Shown: in pieces, positions 57,823 through 64,000 of the stretch
How positions within the stretch are numbered: the first letter of the stretch is position 1
Layout of the letters: each line of letters begins with the position of its first letter
DNA from: Cuneatibacter caecimuris
Lineage (GTDB): Bacteria > Bacillota > Clostridia > Lachnospirales > Lachnospiraceae
NCBI RefSeq assembly: GCF_004216775.1
Contig: NZ_SGXF01000001.1
Span: 1,228,828-1,292,827 of the forward strand
DNA length: 64,000 nt
Direction: 5' to 3'
The notes under the pieces: model-generated
The model's database searches: none
Told to the model about the DNA's origin: nothing
Seen by the model: the letters and a program-made list of their open reading frames with translations, nothing else
Program-made: the position numbers and the translations under genes

Positions 57823-58869
57823 TCACCGCAGCGTATATCTTGCCACCTCATTGATCTCCCTGTTCGTGGAAATCACCACGCTCGCGCCGTCTTTTTCATA
57901 TACATAGACATTGGCCGGGCCGCAGTCCGTGTCCAGCACCTGACAGCGGTAGTCCCCTGCTTCTTCGTTCCATTCAAAAGCCAGCAGGTTTCTTTTCCCT
58001 TTGCGGTGCCCGATGATCACCATGGGCCTGCCGCACACAGGGCCGCCATAAATAGCATGCGTAAATTCCGCAGGCTCCCCATAAGCATATATTTGATGGA
58101 AAACGCCTTCTTTTTTCTTGTAAATGCTGATTTTATCTCCATGGAAAGGGGAGAGAACCGCCAGCTCTTTTTCTCCGTCCCCGTCCAGATCCACCAGCAC
58201 CGCGTCGCTGGCAGGAGTTTCCAGCAGTCCGGCAATCACCCATTCCCCGCCTCTTTCTGCAGGCGGAAAGAACTGAAACACGCCCTGTTCCGCGGAAATC
58301 ACAGAGGTAGGCGCGCCCTGCTCTGTTACCCTGTAATAGCCATGGTTTTTGGTAAGCCCATCTTTAATTACTGTGAGCTGCAGCTGGTTATCATCATTAA
58401 AACCGCTCAAATCCTCCGGAAGCTCCGCAGCATACACCTTGCCCGGGAATCTCCAGTCCTCTTTGAACTCATGGTCTGACTTCAGCGCGCAGGCGATCAG
58501 GTAACGGACACCGTTGCGAACAAGTATATCAAACCGGTGCACAAACGGCAGCTCCACAAGGGTCCGTACTTCCCAGTCCCCTTTGCCACGGGGCGTTACA
58601 ATCACAATCTTTGCCTCTTTCGAGTCATTGGGAGAGTAAAACTTGTGCGTCGCCAGGAACTGTCCGTCTGTACCCGGCACCTGAACCATGGTCATCACCC
58701 CGCCCGGGCCTTCCCACACAGTATCCTCCAGATTTCCGTCCAGGTCAAACAGGTAGCAGGGGTCCTGTTTTTCCGCCGCCACAAGGATATGATCCTTTCC
58801 CTGATAGCGCAGCGGCGCGATGGAATAGCATTTCTCCAGATTGGAAATTACTTTCTTTTCTATGTTCAT
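57823..58869 (-). CDS. FG-GAP beta-propeller-like cytoplasmic protein
   Basis: A 348-residue protein without a signal peptide. Repeating strands and the FG-GAP/EF-hand-like pattern VLVDLDGDGEKELAVLSPFHGDKISIY suggest a seven-bladed propeller; related blades are LFDLDGNLED and GPVCGRPMVIIGHRKGKRNLLAF. Its role is unknown. Here, set between an epimerase and a kinase gene, it could be a lactonase, mutarotase or binding protein in the pathway. The short 14-base spacing to both neighbours supports a shared operon. Its presence in such an operon is unusual. Confidence 0.6.
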   Translation of the reverse strand: MNIEKKVISNLEKCYSIAPLRYQGKDHILVAAEKQDPCYLFDLDGNLEDTVWEGPGGVMTMVQVPGTDGQFLATHKFYSPNDSKEAKIVIVTPRGKGDWEVRTLVELPFVHRFDILVRNGVRYLIACALKSDHEFKEDWRFPGKVYAAELPEDLSGFNDDNQLQLTVIKDGLTKNHGYYRVTEQGAPTSVISAEQGVFQFFPPAERGGEWVIAGLLETPASDAVLVDLDGDGEKELAVLSPFHGDKISIYKKKEGVFHQIYAYGEPAEFTHAIYGGPVCGRPMVIIGHRKGKRNLLAFEWNEEAGDYRCQVLDTDCGPANVYVYEKDGASVVISTNREINEVARYTLR

Positions 58870-58882
58870 AAACCCTTCTCCT

Positions 58883-59734
58883 TTAATTCAAAGCTGCCGT
58901 CCCATCCAGCAGATCTCCCATCATTTTTCTGGCATTTTGCAGATCTTCCTGCCACTGTGGGTTTCCGGTGTACCAGAACTCCGTCACATATTTGCGCACT
59001 CCCAGTTCCCAGGCCGTGCGGACAGCAGCCGTGAAGTCCACGTGGCCGGTCCCATACGGCACCTCCCGGAAAATCCCCGGCTTTGTCTCCTTCAAATGCA
59101 TGGCTGCCAGATGGCCGCTACCGCTTCTCAGATCTTCCAGCACATCAGTCCCATAAGTTTTCGCCGCGTTCGTGATATTCCCGATATCCGGATAAACCTG
59201 CAGATAGGGAGATTTCACCAGGTTCACATATTTCATAGCTTTTCCCACAGTATTCATGAACTCTGTTTCCATGGTCTCAAAGCCCATCACCACGCCGCAT
59301 CCGGCCGCCATTTCGGCTGCCTTTACAAGGTTTTCCGCAAACCTTGTTCTTGTTTCCTCCGTGGAGTCCTCATAATAGACGTCATAGCCGGCCAGCTGGA
59401 TGATCCTCACCCCCAGGTCCTCCGCCAGCTCCAGAGCCTTTTCCATGATTTCCATACTTCTGGCGCAGACTGCCGGCTCCGCGCTCCCCATTGGATACTT
59501 GCGGTGTCCGCTCAGGCACATGGTGCGGATGGGAACGCCGCAGCTTCCGCCCAGTTCCGCCAGCTTCCGCCGCTCTTCTTTCTTCATTTCCAGGCGGGCC
59601 AGTTTCTGATCTGTCTCATCAATGCTGATCTCCAGATAATCGTAGCCTGCCGAAGCCGCAGCCCTGAATTTTTCTTCCCAGGTGAGGCTTCCCGGCACAG
59701 CCTTTTCATACAGTCCCAGCGAATATGCCTTCAT
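58883..59734 (-). CDS. L-ribulose/L-xylulose-5-phosphate 3-epimerase (UlaE/SgaU-like)
   Basis: A 283-residue TIM-barrel epimerase. The characteristic start is YSLGLYEKAVPG, followed by FRAAASAGYDYLEISIDE, with metal-ligand Glu in YPDIGNI-type and FETMETEF strands and LKETKPGIFREVPYGTGHVDF. UlaE epimerises L-xylulose 5-phosphate in ascorbate catabolism. Operon position with an UlaG lactonase strongly supports this assignment over other epimerases. Confidence 0.87.
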   Translation of the reverse strand: MKAYSLGLYEKAVPGSLTWEEKFRAAASAGYDYLEISIDETDQKLARLEMKKEERRKLAELGGSCGVPIRTMCLSGHRKYPMGSAEPAVCARSMEIMEKALELAEDLGVRIIQLAGYDVYYEDSTEETRTRFAENLVKAAEMAAGCGVVMGFETMETEFMNTVGKAMKYVNLVKSPYLQVYPDIGNITNAAKTYGTDVLEDLRSGSGHLAAMHLKETKPGIFREVPYGTGHVDFTAAVRTAWELGVRKYVTEFWYTGNPQWQEDLQNARKMMGDLLDGTAALN

Positions 59735-59744
59735 GTCCCTCTCC

Positions 59745-60512
59745 TTATTTATAATCTTCTTTGCGGACTATATGGATTTTCACTCCTTTTGCCCGCAGTT
59801 CCTCCAAAACATCCTCCGGAGCCAGCTCGTCGGTAATCAGATTCTTCACATCCCCGATAGGACAGCTGGAAAAGCTGCTGTTTCTCCCAAGTTTTGTGTG
59901 GTCAGCCAGTACAAAAGATTCCCCGGTGACATGTTCCACCATCAGCGTGTTGATACTGACCTCGTTGGCATTTTCTGTTGTGACGCCCATCTCCGCTGAT
60001 ATCCCATTGCAGCCGATAAAGCTCTTTTTCGCGTATACTGTTTTCAGGCTTCTCAGCGCATAGTCACCCACCATCGCATCTTTTGGATGGCGCAGTTCCC
60101 CGCCGGTAAGGATTACCTGAACGCCCAGCTGATGCTCTGTGCTGATGGCCTTTCCGTTGTTGGTAATCACTGTCACATCCTGCCGGTTAATATAGGGCAG
60201 CATTGACAAAGCGGTTTTACTGGTATTCAGAAACAGGGTATCCCCATCCTGGACCAGGGAAGCCGCATATCTGGCGATCAGGTTACGGTAACCCGCCTGA
60301 TCGTTCAGCGTCGCGTCCCGGCGGACGCGGGCTCCGCCGTAATGGCGGATTAAAAGGCCCATATCCTCCAGTTCCTGCAGGTCCCGGCGCATTGTCATGA
60401 CAGATACCTGGAATTTCTCGGACAGATTTTTAATATTCGTCCCAGGCTGTATTTTCAGATATTCCAGAACCTCCGCCCTTCTCTGATCAACTTCGCTTTT
60501 CTTTCGTTTCAT
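59745..60512 (-). CDS. DeoR/GlpR-family transcriptional regulator
   Basis: A 255-residue repressor with a DeoR-type helix-turn-helix (KKSEVDQRRAEVLEYLK...VSVMTMRRDLQELEDMGLLIRHYGGA) and a sugar-phosphate-sensing domain (about 80-250) containing NTSKTALSMLPYI and GNNGKA-like TNNGKAIS. It belongs to the same type as UlaR. It sits inside the operon it probably controls; the three TTATATG repeats upstream of UlaG are its likely target. Confidence 0.9.
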   Translation of the reverse strand: MKRKKSEVDQRRAEVLEYLKIQPGTNIKNLSEKFQVSVMTMRRDLQELEDMGLLIRHYGGARVRRDATLNDQAGYRNLIARYAASLVQDGDTLFLNTSKTALSMLPYINRQDVTVITNNGKAISTEHQLGVQVILTGGELRHPKDAMVGDYALRSLKTVYAKKSFIGCNGISAEMGVTTENANEVSINTLMVEHVTGESFVLADHTKLGRNSSFSSCPIGDVKNLITDELAPEDVLEELRAKGVKIHIVRKEDYK

Positions 60513-60531
60513 ACTGCCTCCGGTTCTCTAG

Positions 60532-61590
60532 TTACAGGATGGACCGGAAGGGAACATTCGGTTCATCCGTAAAGCAATCCTCAAAACCTCTGCGGTAATG
60601 ATACTGAATCTTATCCTTATCCCCGGGCCATACAAATTTTCCGCCCACATCCCAGATAAATGGTTTAAATTCATAACCCAGAACATTCTTCTTATAATTG
60701 TAAAGCATCAGGATCTCCAGCGGATCTGCTTTGAAGTTGGTCCACACGTCATGGTGGAAGGGGATTACCACCTTGCAGCGCAGCGCTTCTGCCATGCGGA
60801 GTATATCCACAGAAGTCATCTTGTCCTGGCATCCCACAGGGTTCTCCCCGAAGGAGCCCAGCGCCACATCAATCTGATAATCCTTGCCGTGCTTTGCATA
60901 GTAGGTGCTGTAATGAGAATCCCCGCTGTGGTAAACGCTGCCGGCCGGCGTCTGAATCAGATAGTTCACCGCTTTCTCATCCATGTCGCTGGGGCATACG
61001 CCGCGCACATCCTCGTCCACAGTAACCAGGCAGGTGCGGTCAAAGGAGTCCAGAACCACGATCTTGCAGTCCTTCACCTCCACAACATCTCCCGGCTTTA
61101 CAACTCTGCAGCGCTCTTCGGGAACGCCGTAGCTCAGCCATTTCTCCACACTCTTTTTGGGGCCGATGAAAGGCACGTCTTCCTTACAGTTTTTCAGCAC
61201 TGCTGCTGCAAAGAAAGGATCAATATGATCATTGTGGTAATGTGTGGAAAGCACTGCGTCCACTGTGGTCACTGCAAATGGATCGTATACAATCGGAGCC
61301 GCGCGCAGGTTTGGCTGTGTAGCGCGTCCGCCGGTCATGTTGCGCATCTGATGGTAAGGGGCCATCTCCTTTGTCTTCTGAGATCTCTTGCCGTTTCCGA
61401 ACCACAGGTCAATGGCGATATTCGTGCTGTTCTCAGATTTAATCCACAGGCCCGTGCAGCCGATCCACCACATAGCGAATGTACCGGGCTTCACGTCCTC
61501 TCCGTCGATTTCTTCATTCAGCCATGTTCCCCACTCGGGAAAAGCTCCCAAAATCCATTTTTCTCTGGTGATTTCATCCACTTTGCTCAT
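60532..61590 (-). CDS. ulaG: L-ascorbate-6-phosphate lactonase UlaG-like
   Basis: A 352-residue metal-dependent lactonase of the beta-lactamase fold. The metal motif THYHNDHID (His117, His119, Asp121, His122) and later [10 protein letters not shown] and [11 protein letters not shown] fit UlaG, which opens L-ascorbate 6-phosphate. Length and start ([17 protein letters not shown]) are normal for the family. It heads the operon. No ascorbate phosphotransferase genes are seen within the window, so the entry route of the substrate is open. Confidence 0.93.
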   Translation of the reverse strand: MSKVDEITREKWILGAFPEWGTWLNEEIDGEDVKPGTFAMWWIGCTGLWIKSENSTNIAIDLWFGNGKRSQKTKEMAPYHQMRNMTGGRATQPNLRAAPIVYDPFAVTTVDAVLSTHYHNDHIDPFFAAAVLKNCKEDVPFIGPKKSVEKWLSYGVPEERCRVVKPGDVVEVKDCKIVVLDSFDRTCLVTVDEDVRGVCPSDMDEKAVNYLIQTPAGSVYHSGDSHYSTYYAKHGKDYQIDVALGSFGENPVGCQDKMTSVDILRMAEALRCKVVIPFHHDVWTNFKADPLEILMLYNYKKNVLGYEFKPFIWDVGGKFVWPGDKDKIQYHYRRGFEDCFTDEPNVPFRSIL

Positions 61591-61649
61591 AAGAATCCTC
61601 CGTTCTTAAAGTTGCATGCCTTAACCTTTCGGTTATGTTCCATGATTTT

Positions 61650-61677
61650 ATTATATTATATATTTGGTATTTTTCAA
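61650..61677 (-). promoter_or_regulatory. promoter of the ulaG operon
   Basis: Minus-strand -35 TTGAAA (61672-61677), 16-base spacer, -10 TATAAT (61650-61655). A TAACC-GAAA-GGTTA hairpin lies in the leader at about 61622-61635. Confidence 0.65.
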
Positions 61678-61682
61678 GTGGT

Positions 61683-61730
61683 TTATATGATCGTTTTGTG
61701 TTTTATATGTTTTATTTTATGACTTATATG
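61683..61730 (-). repeat. three TTATATG direct repeats upstream of the ulaG promoter
   Basis: TTATATG begins at 61683, 61703 and 61724: spacings of 20 and 21 bases, or two helical turns each. Degenerate TTATGA copies continue to about 61752. This spacing on one face of DNA suits cooperative binding by the DeoR-type regulator of the operon. Confidence 0.65.
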
Positions 61731-61809
61731 TTTTTATGATATATTTTATGAAGCTCCCCTATGCTCAGGGCATATCCAACGGATTTCTGGAATCATTCCA
61801 GCTTTCCCT

Positions 61810-64000
61810 TTACTTTTCCAAACTGTCCAGCTTATTTTTCAGTTCTGTAATATCGAAACAAGTAACCAGAACAGAATCCTTTCCATTCCACTCCAAATGA
61901 GTGACGTCCACAGACGTCCATACATTCAAATACGGGTTATAGATCTGCCTTCCGCTGCATGGCATTCCCTCCCGGCATTCAATGACCGGACAAAAAGCAC
62001 AGGGGCTGTCCTTGTAAAAAAATGCTTCATGGCAGGCCATCCCTGTCTGTACCCCCTGAACCAGCTCTCTGGTCTTTCTATTGATATAGAGCAGGCTGAA
62101 GGTCTCAGGATCAATGACATAGACCCAGGCGCTCAGGCGGTCCAGAATCTTTTCCATTGCCCTGGCGCTGCTCACAGCTTTCTCCTGCGCCCTCCATTTT
62201 GTCAGAAAAGTGCTGAGTATTTCCGAAATAAAGATCAGGCCGTTCACCTGTTCCTGAGTCCAGTACCTGTTCATCCGGCACTCATCAAATCCCACAAAAC
62301 CTTTGTACTGCCCGTTGTCATAAATAGCGCACTGAAGAACTGATTTAATTCCCTGCTGGTTCAGAATTCTGTATTGGCTCTCCTCTAATTCAGAAATATC
62401 CCTGCAGTAGAAAACTCCCTGCTCATTAAAGTTGCCGTGATAACCGCTGATATCCTCCACATAAGATATATTCTGAAGGTTGCCGATCTGCGGTTCAACC
62501 CCCTCCCCGCACCATTCAAAGGTATTATTGCAGCAGCTTCCATCCTCTTCATCCTCAAAGATATATACTCTGCTCACATCATACTGCCTGCCCACAGCCT
62601 CCAGAATGGAATTGACCGCAGCTTCCATGTCATGCGTTTTATACAGAATGTGGAACACATATTCCACCAGCCTGGGGCCTACTGTTTCCTGAATCTCGTT
62701 GGAATCAATCCTGGCGTTCACCGCGCTTTCTCCCGCCGCAGGCATCCCATTCAGCGCAGTCTCCGGGCTGCTCATACAAAATTGCCTTTTCCCCTGTTTC
62801 TTGGCCTGATACAGTGCCTGGTCGGCTGCCTGAAAGAGCTCCTGGTAGGTTTTTCCGCAGCCGGGATAAACCGCTATTCCTACGCTGCAGGAAAGGTCCA
62901 TATTGGTCAGCTCCCCCACCGCCATTCCGCCGATCGCTTTCAAAATCTGCTCTGCTTTTTTCTCCGCCAGCGCGCCGGAAGGTATCTGACTTAAAAACAC
63001 CAGGAATTCGTCCCCTCCCACACGCCCTACTACGTCAATGCTGCGAAACTGCTTCTGCAGGGTATGAGAGATTTCTGACAGCAGGGCGTCTCCGAATAAG
63101 TGCCCCATGGTATCATTGATATTTTTAAAATTGTCCAGATCAATCACCATCAGCGCTGCTTTCTGCTCCGGCGCCAGCTGTTCCAGCCCTGCTTCGATAT
63201 GCTCCCTGCAGGCAATTTTATTGTAGAGCCCGGTCAGCCCGTCCCTCTGGGCCCGCTCCATCAAACTTTCCGCCCGGCGTTTTTCCGCGTCAATATCCAT
63301 AATAGTGCCGATTGCCCTGACAGCCCGTCCCGATTCATCAAACAGGTCAGTCATACAGATGCGGCACCATCTGTAGTTTTCCTCCACATCCATAATCCTG
63401 ACTTCTGTTTCCTCTGACCTGGCTCCCCGCCTGATCCGTTCCATCATTGCCGCAAAGGCCGCCTGGTCCCCGGAATAAATATAAGGCGCATGTTCCAGAT
63501 AAAGGCTTACGTTTCTGGTATTGGGCAGTTTCCCAAATTTCTTTTCCCAGTTACTGGAAAATTCAAGCGTGTCAGCCAGAAAATCCCATTCGAAAATAAT
63601 ATCCGTAGCCTGTTCGATGATCACCTGCTGCCGCTCCAAAAGCATTCTGAGCTTTTCTTCCAACTCTTTGCTGGTCGTCACGTCCACCAGCACGCAGCAA
63701 AAATAGGCGTCTCCATTTTCATCCCGTATTAGGCGCCCCTTATCCAGAACCCACATACTCCGGCCGTCCCTGCACAAAATCCTGTATTCCAGTTCCTTGC
63801 TGTCGCTGATCTTCATCTGCCTGTGCACTTCCCGCAGCGTCTCTGTCCTGTCCCTGGGGTCAATCATGTTCCAAAAACTGTCGTGGAACAGTTCGGTAAT
63901 ATCCTGCCGGCTGTATCCCAGCATGGACAAAAAGCCTTGGTTCATTTGCATCAGGGTAAGTTCTCTGTCAAACCTGCAGGTGAACATCCCTCCGGGTATA
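61810..64000 (-). CDS. PAS-PAS-GGDEF-GAF-PAS protein, 5' end beyond window
   Basis: The frame is open across the right edge (residues IPGG precede the first in-window Met), so the N-terminus is missing. At least 729 residues are seen: two PAS domains, a GGDEF domain with an intact VGGDEF loop and the RSID inhibitory site five residues before it, a GAF-like domain, then a third PAS with a cysteine cluster (CHEAFFYKDSPCAFC, CREGMPC). No EAL domain is seen. It makes cyclic di-GMP and should be feedback-inhibited, unlike the cyclase at 10723. The cysteines may bind a metal or cluster. Confidence 0.85.
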   Translation of the reverse strand, partial: IPGGMFTCRFDRELTLMQMNQGFLSMLGYSRQDITELFHDSFWNMIDPRDRTETLREVHRQMKISDSKELEYRILCRDGRSMWVLDKGRLIRDENGDAYFCCVLVDVTTSKELEEKLRMLLERQQVIIEQATDIIFEWDFLADTLEFSSNWEKKFGKLPNTRNVSLYLEHAPYIYSGDQAAFAAMMERIRRGARSEETEVRIMDVEENYRWCRICMTDLFDESGRAVRAIGTIMDIDAEKRRAESLMERAQRDGLTGLYNKIACREHIEAGLEQLAPEQKAALMVIDLDNFKNINDTMGHLFGDALLSEISHTLQKQFRSIDVVGRVGGDEFLVFLSQIPSGALAEKKAEQILKAIGGMAVGELTNMDLSCSVGIAVYPGCGKTYQELFQAADQALYQAKKQGKRQFCMSSPETALNGMPAAGESAVNARIDSNEIQETVGPRLVEYVFHILYKTHDMEAAVNSILEAVGRQYDVSRVYIFEDEEDGSCCNNTFEWCGEGVEPQIGNLQNISYVEDISGYHGNFNEQGVFYCRDISELEESQYRILNQQGIKSVLQCAIYDNGQYKGFVGFDECRMNRYWTQEQVNGLIFISEILSTFLTKWRAQEKAVSSARAMEKILDRLSAWVYVIDPETFSLLYINRKTRELVQGVQTGMACHEAFFYKDSPCAFCPVIECREGMPCSGRQIYNPYLNVWTSVDVTHLEWNGKDSVLVTCFDITELKNKLDSLEK

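Noticed and set aside
60598-61722. 374-residue plus-strand frame
   Set aside because: Antisense to ulaG; composition is that of a shadow frame.
1-64000. CRISPR array, prophage, insertion sequence, tRNA or rRNA gene
   Set aside because: No regularly spaced repeats, transposase, integrase, or cloverleaf-like or rRNA sequence was seen.

Overview
The window reads as a chromosomal segment of an anaerobic Gram-positive gut Clostridium relative, most likely family Lachnospiraceae. This is inferred from moderate GC content, strong AGGAGG-type ribosome sites, TTGACA/TATAAT promoters, and gene content: a MecA adaptor, a DarA-type c-di-AMP receptor, YesM/YesN/YesL regulators, DUF4867, lipoproteins with classical lipoboxes and several free-standing sugar clusters. 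No rRNA, tRNA, CRISPR array, phage or insertion sequence was seen. One gene runs off each edge: an RlmD-like methyltransferase on the left and a PAS/GGDEF protein on the right.

Layout. 1-2.9 kb: an rlmD-like gene with an unusual N-terminal extension, behind a DUF4846 lipoprotein. 3.0-6.5 kb: response regulator, ABC ATPase, permease and histidine kinase, a likely peptide-stress module with a paired direct repeat before the ABC gene. 6.5-9.7 kb: DUF4867 protein, fucose/arabinose-isomerase-like enzyme and LacI regulator in one operon. 9.8-16 kb: an internally duplicated EamA transporter, a diguanylate cyclase, xylulokinase with a lipoprotein, and a nitronate monooxygenase/FabK-like enzyme. 16.2-29 kb: a carbohydrate region with a TIM-barrel epimerase, an Nei-like protein lacking the catalytic proline, a GH28 enzyme, Ogt, a 598-residue protein of unknown family, a sugar ABC importer, a divergent YesN/YesM two-component pair and YesL.

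29-44 kb is mostly housekeeping: cyclophilin, a GNAT enzyme, a Ca2+/Na+ exchanger with a structured leader, a GH18 protein with an SH3-like region, a PrcB-type lipoprotein, LysR with a divergent opine dehydrogenase and flavin reductase, an alpha/beta hydrolase, a phosphosugar mutase, a MATE pump and an AraC-fused protein. 44.5-56 kb holds DarA, a nitroreductase, oligoendopeptidase F, a DEAD-box helicase, an AT-rich AAA/DUF234 gene that looks acquired, hemolysin III, a GIY-YIG protein, TrkA/TrkH and MecA.

56.3-61.7 kb is an ascorbate-like catabolic operon (UlaG lactonase, DeoR regulator, UlaE-like epimerase, an FG-GAP propeller protein and an FGGY kinase) with no phosphotransferase genes in view. 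Upstream lie three TTATATG repeats spaced by two helical turns. The most interesting items are this operon and its repeats, the AT-rich AAA/DUF234 gene whose promoter sits between two 22-bp repeats, the candidate three-hairpin RNA near 31.3 kb, and the proline-less Nei-like protein.
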